Below are positions 1-10,293 of a stretch of 64,000 nucleotides of DNA, piece by piece; within the stretch, counting starts at the first letter, position 1; each line of letters starts with the position of its first letter. Source of the stretch: Enterococcus devriesei (GTDB lineage: Bacteria; Bacillota; Bacilli; Lactobacillales; Enterococcaceae); the NCBI RefSeq assembly GCF_001885905.1, contig NZ_JXKM01000006.1, positions 124,001 through 188,000 on the forward strand, written 5' to 3'. The notes beneath the pieces are model-generated. The model was not told the origin of the DNA and searched no databases. It saw only the letters and a program-made list of their open reading frames with translations. The translations under genes were made by a program, and so were the position numbers.

Positions 1-240
1 CAGACACAAGCACTGAGCCAAGTACAGACACAAGCACTGAGCCAAGTACAGACACAAGCACTGAGCCAAGTACAGACACAAGCACTGAGCCAAGTACAGA
101 CACAAGCACTGAGCCAAGTACAGACACAAGCACTGAGCCAAGTACAGACACAAGCACTGAGCCAAGTACAGACACAAGCACTGAGCCAAGTACAGACACA
201 AGCACTGAGCCAAGTACAGACACAAGCACTGAGCCAAGTA
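1..240 (+). repeat. Ten perfect 24-bp tandem repeats (8-residue unit)
   Basis: Ten identical 24-bp units begin at 1, 25, 49 and so on to 217. They encode the octapeptide DTSTEPST in the frame of the surface protein below. From 241 to about 330 the units decay into shorter DTST/ESST variants. The array runs off the left window edge, so the true copy number is unknown. Perfect identity between units points to recent expansion by slippage or recombination. Confidence 0.97.
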
Positions 241-608
241 CAGACACAAGTACAGACACAAGCACAGACACAAGTACGGAGTCAAGTACAGACACAAGCA
301 CGAGAACAAGCACAGATACGAGTCAGAAATCAACTACAGAATCAAGTAGCAATACCGGAGAAAATTCAAATAGTAGCTCTCGAAAGGATGCTAAAAGCTC
401 TTCCATGCCTGGCCAAAAACGATCTGAAAATCAGTCAAGACCGCCGCGCTCTTCAGTAAATAAGTCAAAAAAAGTTAGCTCACAAGCTAGAAAATCCGGC
501 TATAGTTTACTGCCAAAGACCGGAGAAAGCGATACAAGCTTATTTATGATCGCCGGTGGATTGATTAGTTTATTAGGGGCAATTTTATTATTGAAACGAA
601 CTAAATAA
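3..608 (+). CDS. LPXTG-anchored surface protein, C-terminal part (5' truncated)
   Basis: This is the end of a cell-wall protein that sortase A would anchor to peptidoglycan. The visible part has a Ser/Thr/Asp-rich repeat stalk (ten DTSTEPST units, then degenerate ones), a basic low-complexity stretch around 405-500, the sorting motif LPKTG at 510-524, a hydrophobic segment (FMIAGGLISLLGAILLL) and the short basic tail KRTK. The ligand-binding N-terminal part lies outside the window, so the adhesive function cannot be named. The repeats probably act as an extended, possibly glycosylated, spacer; that is inference. A strong terminator follows directly. Confidence 0.9.
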   Translation, partial: DTSTEPSTDTSTEPSTDTSTEPSTDTSTEPSTDTSTEPSTDTSTEPSTDTSTEPSTDTSTEPSTDTSTEPSTDTSTEPSTDTSTDTSTDTSTESSTDTSTRTSTDTSQKSTTESSSNTGENSNSSSRKDAKSSSMPGQKRSENQSRPPRSSVNKSKKVSSQARKSGYSLLPKTGESDTSLFMIAGGLISLLGAILLLKRTK

Positions 609-619
609 TCGGTTAGCAA

Positions 620-654
620 AAAAGGTGTACTGAAAATTGTCAGTACACCTTTTT
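620..654. terminator. Bidirectional terminator
   Basis: A stem of about 11 bp (AGGTGTACTGA with TCAGTACACCT) has an A-run on the left and a T-run on the right. It can end both the LPXTG gene and the convergent aldo/keto reductase. Confidence 0.9.
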
Positions 655-659
655 GTGGT

Positions 660-1649
660 TTAACTATGCAGAATGGTTTTGATTTCGTTTAATTCACTTT
701 GACTAAACTCTAAATGCTGTAATGCCGCTAAATTATCGTGGACGTGATCGATGTTGGTCGAACCGATGACTACACTGGCAACGGTTGGATCTTTTAACAA
801 CCAGGCTAAGGCCAGCTGCGAAAGTGTTTGTTCACGTGTATCCGCGATTTTTTTCAATGAACGTAATTTCTGTTGAGTTGAGGCGATATTTTCTGGAGCA
901 AGCAGGCTGCTGTTTGTCCGATGAGCAGGGAAATCAGCGGGAATTTCCTGGCTGCTACGATCAGTCAAAAGGCCTTCCGCCAGTGGCCCATAAGCGATCG
1001 CACCTAATTTATTTTCCTGCAGAACATCTAATAATCCTTCTTCAGCCTCTCGATTTAGCATGTTATAAGAAACTTGATGAATGACAAAGGGTGTATGACG
1101 CTCCTTGAAGAGTTTGATCATTTTTTCTGTTTGTTCTTTTGAATAGTTTGAAATACCGATATATAAGGCTTTTCCTTGTTTTACAAATAAATCAAGTGTA
1201 TCAGCTGTTTCTTCAAAACTTGTCTGTTCATCGGGACGATGAGTATAAAAAATATCGAAATAATCCAAGCCGGTTCGCGTTAAACTTTGATCCATGCTAG
1301 CGACTAAATGTTTTTTTGAACTCATAGAACCATAAGGGCCTTGCCACATATCAAAGCCTGCCTTAGAAGAGACAATCATTTCATCGCGATAAGGTTTCAA
1401 ATCTGATTGAAAGACTGCTCCAAAAGAAGATTCGGCACTCCCAGGCTTGGGACCATAATTATTCGCTAAATCAAAATGATTGATACCGCTATCAAAAGCA
1501 TCTAAAAGAACTTTTCGGGTATTGCTTAAAGGACGTTCATCACCAAATCCACGCCACAAACCTAAAGAAACAGCAGGGAGAACCAAGCCAGTATTGGCGA
1601 CTCTGCGATAACTCATTTTTTCATAGCGATGTTCATTTGCTTGATACAT
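660..1649 (-). CDS. Aldo/keto reductase, YghZ/Gpr type
   Basis: This is a 329-aa NADPH-dependent aldo/keto reductase with the usual tetrad visible: D60 and Y65 in FDLANNYGP, K96 in VSSKAG and H137 in FYTHRPD. The GPKPGSAE sequence after the Tyr and the overall length match the YghZ/L-glyceraldehyde-3-phosphate reductase subgroup related to voltage-gated K+ channel beta subunits. A likely role is reduction of reactive aldehydes such as methylglyoxal or glyceraldehyde-3-phosphate in the cytosol. The physiological substrate is not shown by the sequence. The gene is monocistronic, with a GAGGAA ribosome-binding site and a cre-like box between promoter and start. Confidence 0.88.
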   Translation of the reverse strand: MYQANEHRYEKMSYRRVANTGLVLPAVSLGLWRGFGDERPLSNTRKVLLDAFDSGINHFDLANNYGPKPGSAESSFGAVFQSDLKPYRDEMIVSSKAGFDMWQGPYGSMSSKKHLVASMDQSLTRTGLDYFDIFYTHRPDEQTSFEETADTLDLFVKQGKALYIGISNYSKEQTEKMIKLFKERHTPFVIHQVSYNMLNREAEEGLLDVLQENKLGAIAYGPLAEGLLTDRSSQEIPADFPAHRTNSSLLAPENIASTQQKLRSLKKIADTREQTLSQLALAWLLKDPTVASVVIGSTNIDHVHDNLAALQHLEFSQSELNEIKTILHS

Positions 1650-1686
1650 ATAGATTCCTCCAATTATTTAATTTAAATTCAAATTT

Positions 1687-1700
1687 GGAAACCGGTTACC
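1687..1700. promoter_or_regulatory. cre-like catabolite box
   Basis: GGAAACCGGTTACC matches 12 of 14 positions of TGWAANCGNTNWCA; only the two outer bases differ. It lies between the putative promoter and the start codon of the aldo/keto reductase, a place where CcpA could block elongation. Confidence 0.5.
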
Positions 1701-1706
1701 TAAGTA

Positions 1707-1735
1707 ATTTTATACTTGTTTTTCTAAAAAAACAA
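1707..1735 (-). promoter_or_regulatory. Putative promoter of aldo/keto reductase gene
   Basis: On the minus strand TTGTTT and TAAAAT are separated by 17 bp, ahead of the reductase gene. This is pattern evidence only. Confidence 0.45.
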
Positions 1736-1920
1736 CTAAAGTCTTTTTATTAGAACTTGAAAGTTCTCTTTAAGCAAAATCTCGTTAAATAAAATTAATT
1801 CAAGAGACTAAAAGCTTATTCTGGCTTCGTTAATGATTCTCTTTCTCGTTTGAAGGTTCTTGTTTTCATTAAAGGAATTCCAGTGCTACGCTAAGTTTGA
1901 AGCAAGGTGGAGGCGTTGGA

Positions 1921-3717
1921 ATGAGTAATGTAAAAAAATTTTTGTTAACTATGATAATCGGGCTAGTCGCGTTGATTCTGGAATTTGGCTTCCAGCAAAA
2001 TCGTCTGGCTTATTGGCTGGTCGCAATCGTTGGTGGCGTTATGACGATCACCATGCTGATGGGAATGGTAAAAACCTTACGTTCGGGAAAATATGGAGTT
2101 GATATATTAGCCATCACGGCGATTATCGCTACCTTATTAGTCGGAGAGTATTGGGCTAGCTTGATGGTTTTGATCATGTTGACCGGCGGAGATAGTCTGG
2201 AAGATTATGCCGGTCATCAAGCCAGTCGCGAATTGCGTGCTCTTTTGGATCATTCACCGCAAATCGCTCATCGCATTGATCAAGAGACGATTAAGGATCT
2301 TGAAGTAGATGCGGTTCATGTGGGTGATCTCATTTTAGTAAAACCCGGAGAATTAGTTCCGGTGGATGGTCGGGTGATTGCTGGGGAATCTTTGGTGGAT
2401 GAATCCTCACTGACAGGAGAATCAAGACCGGTCGAAAAGAAGCTTAGTGATGAGCTTATGTCGGGCTCTGTCAATGGTGATGGCGCATTGCGACTAAAAG
2501 TAATCAAAGCCGCAAAGGACAGTCAGTATCAGACATTGGTGAAATTAGTCAAAGAATCAGAAGCTAAGCCAGCCCATTTTGTACGTTTGGCTGATCGTTA
2601 CGCAGTCCCCTTTACAGCGATTGCATATGTGATTGGCGGAGTCGCTTGGTTTGTTTCAAAAGATCCCGTTCGATTCGCTGAAGTATTAGTCGTAGCGTCT
2701 CCTTGTCCATTGATTTTAGCAGCTCCGGTCGCATTGGTTGCGGGAATGAGTCGTTCAAGTCGGAATGGAATCGTGGTAAAAACGGGTACGACAATTGAGA
2801 AGCTGGCGCGAGCGAAGAGCATCGCCTTTGATAAGACTGGGACATTGACTGAAGGCAAGCTTTCTGTTGAAAAAATTCAAGTAATAGCTTCTCATTATTC
2901 TGAAGATGAACTAATGAAGTATGCGGCTAGTGGAGAACAAGAATCAAGTCATATTTTGGCTCGGTCGTTAGTTAGTTATGCAAAAAAACAACAGCTTTCG
3001 TTGTATCCAGTGACGAACTTGGAAGAAATTACCGGGCAAGGGATTGAGGCACAAGTCAACGGCAAAAATGTTCGCGTCGGGAAAGCAGCTTTTGCGGGAT
3101 CAGCCACTGAGTTAAGGACTAAACAAACCGCCGTGTATGTTGCTATCGACCATCACTACATTGGCTCGATCACTTTCGCTGATATTGTGCGGAAAGAGTC
3201 AGCTGCGACGATCAAGGAACTAAACACACTGGGAATTCAAAAAACAATTATGTTGACCGGCGATCACGCCTCTATCGCAAATACAATTGCCAAAGAAGTA
3301 GGTATCTCAGAGGTCCATGGAGAATGTTTGCCGGAAGAAAAAATTCAAGTCTTGAATGAATTGAAAGAAGTGGATCGTCCAGCAATCATGGTAGGTGATG
3401 GGGTCAATGATGCGCCAGCGTTGGCTGTGGCGGATGTTGGTATCGCAATGGGGGCTCACGGCTCATCGGCGGCCAGTGAAAGTGCCGACGCTGTGATTCT
3501 AAAGGACGATCTGAGCCGAGTCTCCACGGCTGTTCATTTATCACAAGATACCATGCGAATTGCCCAGCAATCTGTTTTGATAGGTATCGTAATTTGTGTC
3601 ATTCTAATGTTGATTGCCAGTACAGGAGCCATCCCGGCATTACTTGGTGCCGCCCTGCAAGAAGTCATTGATACCATCTCAATTTTATCGGCGTTAAGGG
3701 CGCGAAAGGATCGTTAA
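1921..3717 (+). CDS. Heavy-metal P1B-type ATPase (SPC type)
   Basis: This is a metal-exporting P-type ATPase of about 598 aa. The ATG at 1921 is preferred because GGTGGAGG lies 8 nt upstream; an in-frame TTG at 1897 has no such site. Visible motifs are TGES (actuator), SPC in the membrane metal site at about residues 260-262, the phosphorylated Asp in DKTGTLT (about 304-310) and GDGVNDAP near the C-end. No N-terminal CXXC domain is present, and the protein starts with membrane helices. SPC in place of CPC points to the P1B-4 class (Fe2+, Co2+ or Zn2+ efflux). The last helix reads QEVIDT rather than the usual HEGGT, so the metal cannot be fixed. There is no adjacent metal regulator. Confidence 0.85.
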   Translation: MSNVKKFLLTMIIGLVALILEFGFQQNRLAYWLVAIVGGVMTITMLMGMVKTLRSGKYGVDILAITAIIATLLVGEYWASLMVLIMLTGGDSLEDYAGHQASRELRALLDHSPQIAHRIDQETIKDLEVDAVHVGDLILVKPGELVPVDGRVIAGESLVDESSLTGESRPVEKKLSDELMSGSVNGDGALRLKVIKAAKDSQYQTLVKLVKESEAKPAHFVRLADRYAVPFTAIAYVIGGVAWFVSKDPVRFAEVLVVASPCPLILAAPVALVAGMSRSSRNGIVVKTGTTIEKLARAKSIAFDKTGTLTEGKLSVEKIQVIASHYSEDELMKYAASGEQESSHILARSLVSYAKKQQLSLYPVTNLEEITGQGIEAQVNGKNVRVGKAAFAGSATELRTKQTAVYVAIDHHYIGSITFADIVRKESAATIKELNTLGIQKTIMLTGDHASIANTIAKEVGISEVHGECLPEEKIQVLNELKEVDRPAIMVGDGVNDAPALAVADVGIAMGAHGSSAASESADAVILKDDLSRVSTAVHLSQDTMRIAQQSVLIGIVICVILMLIASTGAIPALLGAALQEVIDTISILSALRARKDR

Positions 3718-3731
3718 TTTAAGAATGATTC

Positions 3732-3769
3732 TAGGGAGCTGGGATATTAATATAATCCCAACTCCCTAT
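3732..3769 (+). terminator. Terminator after the P-type ATPase
   Basis: The inverted repeat TAGGGAG...CTCCCTA with an inner GGGATTA/TAATCCC-like stem lies just downstream of the stop codon. The T-run after it is short. Confidence 0.6.
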
Positions 3770-4230
3770 TTACGGATAAACGGTTATCCAGAAGTAGCTT
3801 CTTCGGAAATAAGCCGAAATTTCACAAAAATTGGTGGAATAATTTTCAGAAATCCCGTTTTATTGCGGTGAGACACAGCGATTGCTTCAGCAGAGCTGAT
3901 GTGGAACAGTACCTACTCGGTTCTCGAAGCTGAATACTTTTGTTCCAACCTCTTTTTCTGTCAAAGATTTTCAGACTAGATTCCGTAATATTTTATGAAG
4001 GCATTAAGCAACAAGTTGTGTAGCCAAATGTGATTTCTTTATTAAAACGCTTCCTCACATAGGCTAAATTGAAGAAGAAAGGCGAACAGATTATTCAAAA
4101 ACAGCGAATAATTAGTTCCGTATTAAAAAATTTGGAAGGAATATAAAAATGAGCGATTAGGAATCTTTTTCACATGCAAAACAGGAATGTTTCGTCAAAA
4201 TAGGTAATTTTTATTTTAAATCTAAATCGT
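3770..4230. other. Long intergenic region with three spaced hairpins, no gene recognised
   Basis: No plausible ORF is seen. Three inverted repeats follow one another. They are GGAACA/TGTTCC (3903-3908 with 3941-3946, followed by CCTCTTTTTC), TAGCC..ATGTGA with TCACAT.GGCTA (4021-4066) and ATTATTC/GAATAAT (4090-4112). The spacing suggests a transcribed structured RNA, but I recognise no known family. Confidence 0.35.
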
Positions 4231-4258
4231 TTGAAAGCGTTTTTCGTTGTGATACACT
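4231..4258 (+). promoter_or_regulatory. Promoter of the glp-dha block with overlapping cre
   Basis: TTGAAA and TACACT are 16 bp apart. The box TGAAAGCGTTTTTC (4232-4245) matches 12 of 14 positions of the cre consensus and overlaps the -35 region. Carbon catabolite repression of glycerol use through CcpA is the likely outcome. Confidence 0.65.
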
Positions 4259-4387
4259 TATTCTGTACTCTTTAAAAATAATCACAAGTTTAGAAAGAAG
4301 GAGGAAGTTTTAACCAGAAGCGTTCGTTTAAAATTTTTATTTGAATGTTTTAGGAACCCTTTAAAGTAAAAAGTGAGGTGCGTAAAA

Positions 4388-6196
4388 GTGTTTTCTTTTA
4401 AAGAACGATCCAAAATGATGGAAAAGTTAAGCAATGATTCATTTGATTTAGTAATCATCGGTGGCGGAATCACAGGAGCCGGCGTAGCGTTACAGGCAGC
4501 TGCTTCAGGACTTTCCGTTGCGTTATTGGAAATGCAGGATTTTGCGGAAGGAACGTCGTCACGTTCAACTAAATTGGTTCATGGCGGTATCCGCTATCTG
4601 AAAACTTTCGATGTGGAAGTGGTGTCAGATACAGTCAGTGAACGAGCAATTATTCAAGGCATCGCGCCACATATTCCCAAAGCAGATCCGATGATTTTAC
4701 CGATTTACGATGAGCCGGGTTCGACTTTTAATATGTTCTCAGTCAAAGTGGCGATGGATCTTTACGATCAGTTAGCTAATGTGACTGGGAAGTACGCGAA
4801 CTACATGTTAAGCAAGGAAGAAATCTTAGAGCGGGAGCCGCAATTAGCAGCACAAGGGTTACTGGGCGGCGGAGTTTATTTAGATTATCGCAACAACGAT
4901 GCGCGGTTAGTGATTGAGAATATCAAACGAGCAGTAGAGGATGGCGCAATTGCGGTCAGCCGCATCAAAGTAGAAGAGATTTTACATGATGATCAAGGAA
5001 AAGTTTCCGGTGTCAAAGTAAAAGATCTTTTGTCTGAAGAGAGTTTTTCTATCGATAGTCAATTAGTCATTAATACAGCGGGACCCTGGTCGGATATCGT
5101 CAAAAAATTAGACAAAAAAATCGACCACAAACCACACATGCGACCGACTAAAGGAGTGCATCTAGTAGTAGATGGTGAAAAACTAAAAGTGCCGCAGCCG
5201 ACTTATTTTGATACTGGTGAACAAGATGGTCGAATGATTTTTGTAATTCCACGGGAAAGCAAAACATATTTTGGAACGACTGATACTGATTATCAAGGTG
5301 ATTTTGATCATCCGACAGTGGAACAGGCAGATGTCGATTACTTATTGAAAGTGGTCAATCATCGTTATCCTGAGGTGGATTTGACTATTGACGATATTGA
5401 AGCTTCTTGGGCCGGCTTGCGACCGTTAATCAGTGATGCTTCCGGTGATTACAATGGAACGAAAAAAGAAAAAATCAGCGACGAAAACTTTGAGAAGATC
5501 ATTCAGGCGGCAAACGATTATAAAAATGGTAAGCAATCACGGCCAGCCGTAGAAAAAACCATTACTCAAGCAGCTAAAGAAGAGCCGAAGGACAATCCTT
5601 CTGCCGTCTCCCGTGGCAGTGATCTAACCGTTGCCGAAGATGGTTTGCTGATCTTATCCGGTGGTAAGCTGACGGATTATCGCTTGATGTCGGCGGAAGC
5701 CATGAAAAAAATTGCTTCTATCTTAGATCGTGATGTGGAGCTGGTAGATTCAAAACATTACGCAGTCTCTGGCGGTAAGCTCGATCCAGCCAATGTCGAA
5801 AGCGAATTGGAAAAAATTGCGAAAAAGGGACAGGAAATCGGATTAAATCAGGTCGATGCAAACTTTATCGCGGAGCTATATGGCTCAAATGCAGAAAAAG
5901 TTTTTGATTTTAAAGATCAAGGCAGCTTCGACGACTTGTCATTAGCCGAATCAATGTCACTGCGCTACGCGATGGAGGCGGAGATGACTTTGACGCCGGT
6001 GGATTACTTATTGCGTCGGACGAATTATATGCTGTTTATCAGTCATCGCTTGATGGAAATTAAAGATGCGGTGGTTGAAGCGATGGCGAAGTTCCTTGAC
6101 TGGGACGACCATTTAAAAGAGCAATATCAAAAAGAATTGGATCAGCAGATTCGTGAAACCCAATTGACGGATTTAAAAGAGCAGCAAAAAAAATAA
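4388..6196 (+). CDS. glpO: Alpha-glycerophosphate oxidase
   Basis: This FAD enzyme oxidises sn-glycerol 3-phosphate to dihydroxyacetone phosphate with O2, releasing H2O2. It has about 602 aa, typical of lactic acid bacterial GlpO. The dinucleotide-binding motif GGGITGAG is near the N-terminus, followed by EGTSSRSTKLVHGGIRYL. A charged insert of some 50 residues (around residues 350-405) separates the oxidase from GlpD dehydrogenases. The GTG at 4388 is chosen because AGGTG lies 6 nt upstream and the N-terminus then resembles known GlpO; the frame also opens further upstream. First gene of glpO-glpK-glpF, with a leader of roughly 120 nt. Confidence 0.95.
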   Translation: MFSFKERSKMMEKLSNDSFDLVIIGGGITGAGVALQAAASGLSVALLEMQDFAEGTSSRSTKLVHGGIRYLKTFDVEVVSDTVSERAIIQGIAPHIPKADPMILPIYDEPGSTFNMFSVKVAMDLYDQLANVTGKYANYMLSKEEILEREPQLAAQGLLGGGVYLDYRNNDARLVIENIKRAVEDGAIAVSRIKVEEILHDDQGKVSGVKVKDLLSEESFSIDSQLVINTAGPWSDIVKKLDKKIDHKPHMRPTKGVHLVVDGEKLKVPQPTYFDTGEQDGRMIFVIPRESKTYFGTTDTDYQGDFDHPTVEQADVDYLLKVVNHRYPEVDLTIDDIEASWAGLRPLISDASGDYNGTKKEKISDENFEKIIQAANDYKNGKQSRPAVEKTITQAAKEEPKDNPSAVSRGSDLTVAEDGLLILSGGKLTDYRLMSAEAMKKIASILDRDVELVDSKHYAVSGGKLDPANVESELEKIAKKGQEIGLNQVDANFIAELYGSNAEKVFDFKDQGSFDDLSLAESMSLRYAMEAEMTLTPVDYLLRRTNYMLFISHRLMEIKDAVVEAMAKFLDWDDHLKEQYQKELDQQIRETQLTDLKEQQKK

Positions 6197-7729
<1,533 letters not shown>

Positions 7730-7783
7730 GTGAACTCCTAGATTTAAACAATTGTCCGCGACTTTGCGGAAAAAGTAGTGAAA

Positions 7784-7832
7784 GTCAGTGGTGCAGTGAA
7801 GATAAAGCAGTTATTTACTGTGCCTACTGACA
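7784..7832 (+). other. Intercistronic hairpin between glpK and glpF
   Basis: GTCAGTGGTGCAGTGAA pairs imperfectly with TTTACTGTGCCTACTGAC. No T-run follows, so this may be a processing or stability element rather than a terminator. Confidence 0.4.
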
Positions 7833-7863
7833 TACAATAAAAAGAATACAGGAGGAGATGTCA

Positions 7864-8586
7864 ATGGATACAAGCATGATGACGCAAGTAGTTGGAGAAA
7901 TTATTGGGACGATGGTCTTAGTTCTATTAGGGGATGGAGTCGTTGCAGGTGTTAGTTTACGGAAAACCAAGGCGGAAGGCGCCGGCTGGATCGCGATCAC
8001 ATTAGGCTGGGGTGCGGCAGTAACGATCGGTGCCTATGCAGCAGGCTATATGTCGTTTGCTCACTTGAATCCAGCGGTGACTATCGGTATGGCGATTGCC
8101 GGAAAAATAGGTTGGGATATGGTAGTTCCGTACATTTTAGGTCAAATGATTGGTGCCATCATCGGAGCAATTTTAGTCTTTATTCATTACTACCCACATT
8201 GGAAAGAAACCAAAGATCAAGCAGCGATTCTTGGCGTGTTCTCTACTGGTCCTGCGATTCGTAGCTTAGGAGCTAACTTAATCAGTGAAATTATTGGAAC
8301 CTTTGTATTAGTTTTCGCGTTATTGACTTTCGGTATGAGTAAATTTGGCGATGGTTTGAACCCAATGGCAGTAGGTATCCTGATTTTAGTTATCGGGTTG
8401 TCCCTTGGTGGTACGACTGGATATGCGATCAACCCGGCTCGGGACTTAGGACCGCGGATCGCTCATGCCTTCCTTCCAATCCCTGGTAAAGGTGATTCCG
8501 ACTGGGGGTATTCTTGGGTACCAGTAGTTGGTCCAATTATCGGTGGGATTATCGCAGCATTATTGTTTATGGCATTGCCTATCTAA
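7864..8586 (+). CDS. glpF: Glycerol uptake facilitator (aquaglyceroporin)
   Basis: This is a 240-aa MIP-family channel for passive glycerol entry across the membrane. Both NPA boxes are present: HLNPAVTIG in the first half and AINPARDLGPR in the second. The Asp following the second box is a glycerol-facilitator mark. Six hydrophobic helices are evident. The ATG at 7864 is preferred to the one at 7858 because AGGAGGA would be only about 2 nt from the latter. Third gene of the glp block. Confidence 0.94.
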   Translation: MDTSMMTQVVGEIIGTMVLVLLGDGVVAGVSLRKTKAEGAGWIAITLGWGAAVTIGAYAAGYMSFAHLNPAVTIGMAIAGKIGWDMVVPYILGQMIGAIIGAILVFIHYYPHWKETKDQAAILGVFSTGPAIRSLGANLISEIIGTFVLVFALLTFGMSKFGDGLNPMAVGILILVIGLSLGGTTGYAINPARDLGPRIAHAFLPIPGKGDSDWGYSWVPVVGPIIGGIIAALLFMALPI

Positions 8587-8592
8587 ACCTTT

Positions 8593-8620
8593 GAGGGTGA
8601 TGGAAGCTTCCATTACCCTC
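8593..8620 (+). terminator. Hairpin after glpF, possible partial terminator
   Basis: GAGGGTGATGGAAG pairs with CTTCCATTACCCTC. The following GTATATTTTCC is a poor T-run, so read-through into dhaK is likely, with reduced expression. Confidence 0.55.
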
Positions 8621-8657
8621 GTATATTTTCCAAAAAAAATGGCGGGAGGAAGAATCA

Positions 8658-9641
8658 GTGAAAAAAATTATCAATGATCCAAAGAATGTCGTGGAAGAAA
8701 TGGTCAGCGGATTAGTCGACGCATATCCAGACTATGTGAAGCAAGTTCCCGAAACCCTCGTAGTCGCACGAAATGATGACTATGATCAAGTGGCTTTAGT
8801 CAGCGGAGGTGGTAGCGGACATGAGCCTTCTCATGCAGGTTTTGTCGGAGATGGGATGTTGAGTGCGGCAGTCTGCGGCCAAGTCTTTACTTCGCCAACA
8901 CCAGATCAAATCTATGAAGCCATCAAAGCGACGAACAAAGGCAAAGGAACTTTAATGATCGTCAAAAACTATTCCGGTGACGTGATGAACTTTGATATGG
9001 CGAAGGATCTGGCGGCAATGGACGACATTGAAGTGGATTCTGTTTTAGTAGATGACGATATTGCAGTCGAAGATAGTACGTATACGCAAGGTCGCCGCGG
9101 GGTGGCGGGAACAGTTTTAGTCCACAAGATCTTAGGTGGTATGGCTCGTGAAGGAAAATCTGTTTCCGAGTTGGCAAGCTATGGCAAGTCTTTGGTAGAA
9201 GATATTAAGACAGTGGGGATCGCTTTATCAGGTGCGACCGTGCCGGAAGTCGGCAAACCGGGATTTACATTGGCAGAGGATGAGATGGAGTTTGGTGTCG
9301 GTATCCACGGCGAACCTGGCTACCGTCGGGAAAAAATCAAACCATCAGCAGAGATCGCTAAAGAGATCATCGCTAAGCTGAAAGGTGAATTTAACTGGCA
9401 AGCTGGCGATAAATATGGCTTGTTCGTTAATGGTATGGGAGCGACACCATTAATGGAATTGTTTATCTATTATAATGACGCGAAAAAGATATTGGCTGAT
9501 GAAGGTGTCGAAATAACCTTCAGTAAAGTCGGTAATTACATGACCTCGCTTGAAATGGCGGGAGCATCCATTACGATGATCAAACTAGATGACGAACGGT
9601 TACGTTTGTTAAACGAACCTGTTCATACGATTGCTTGGTAA
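8658..9641 (+). CDS. dhaK: PEP-dependent dihydroxyacetone kinase, substrate-binding subunit
   Basis: DhaK binds dihydroxyacetone covalently as a hemiaminal on a histidine and hands it to DhaL for phosphorylation to DHAP. The protein has 327 aa. GGGSGHEPSH (residues 50-59) and the GDVMNFD loop frame the active site. H217 in GIHGEPG is the expected substrate-binding histidine. The GTG start at 8658 follows GGGAGGA. The gene sits 71 nt behind glpF and leads dhaK-dhaL-dhaM. The histidine assignment is by motif position, not alignment. Confidence 0.93.
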   Translation: MKKIINDPKNVVEEMVSGLVDAYPDYVKQVPETLVVARNDDYDQVALVSGGGSGHEPSHAGFVGDGMLSAAVCGQVFTSPTPDQIYEAIKATNKGKGTLMIVKNYSGDVMNFDMAKDLAAMDDIEVDSVLVDDDIAVEDSTYTQGRRGVAGTVLVHKILGGMAREGKSVSELASYGKSLVEDIKTVGIALSGATVPEVGKPGFTLAEDEMEFGVGIHGEPGYRREKIKPSAEIAKEIIAKLKGEFNWQAGDKYGLFVNGMGATPLMELFIYYNDAKKILADEGVEITFSKVGNYMTSLEMAGASITMIKLDDERLRLLNEPVHTIAW

Positions 9642-9714
9642 TCTATTTTGTAATCAAACAGTTCGCTAATTAAAAGCAATCGTTTGTCAAAAAAAGTATT
9701 CAAGGAGGAGCACT

Positions 9715-10293
9715 ATGTTTACACCAGATAATTTACGAAAGACCTTAGAACTATTTAATCAAAAAATTCAAGACAAGAAAGACTATCTAAGTGAATTAGA
9801 TACACCAATTGGTGACGGCGACCACGGGAATAATATGGCCCGCGGCATGGATGCTGTAATGGCGGCAGACCTCTCTGGAGACTTACCGGATATTTTCAAG
9901 GCAACGGCGATGGCTTTAATTAGTAAAGTTGGCGGCGCTTCAGGGCCACTTTACGGTACCGCGATGATGGAAATGATGAAAGCCAGCAAAGAATCGAATG
10001 ATCCTGAGATTCTGCTGAAGGCAGCGATTGAAGGTATTAAAAAGCGAGGAAATTCAACAGAAGGTGAAAAAACGATGTTGGATCTCTGGGTTCCAGCGGT
10101 GGAAAATTTAAATAATGGGACATTAAATCCAGCAACGATCGAAATTTTAGTTGAAAAAACCAAAGACATTAAAGCAACAAAAGGCCGGGCATCTTATGTC
10201 GGGGATCGCTCAATTGGACATATTGATCCTGGTGCGATGTCGTCTGCATATTTCTTTGAATCGTTATTAGAGGCAGGTGTGATCAATGGCTAG
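9715..10293 (+). CDS. dhaL: Dihydroxyacetone kinase, ADP-binding subunit
   Basis: DhaL carries a permanently bound Mg-ADP that DhaM rephosphorylates; the resulting ATP phosphorylates dihydroxyacetone held by DhaK. The 192-aa size is standard. The Asp cluster that chelates the Mg ions is visible in LDTPIGDGDHGNNM (D29, D34, D36). The start follows a strong AAGGAGGAG. It overlaps dhaM by 8 nt, indicating translational coupling. Confidence 0.94.
   Translation: MFTPDNLRKTLELFNQKIQDKKDYLSELDTPIGDGDHGNNMARGMDAVMAADLSGDLPDIFKATAMALISKVGGASGPLYGTAMMEMMKASKESNDPEILLKAAIEGIKKRGNSTEGEKTMLDLWVPAVENLNNGTLNPATIEILVEKTKDIKATKGRASYVGDRSIGHIDPGAMSSAYFFESLLEAGVING

Noticed and set aside
1-330. CRISPR-like array from the regular 24-bp repeats
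   Set aside because: The repeats are contiguous without spacers and keep an open protein frame.
785-1084. Plus-strand ORF opposite the aldo/keto reductase
   Set aside because: Shadow of the real gene with no family features and no ribosome-binding site.
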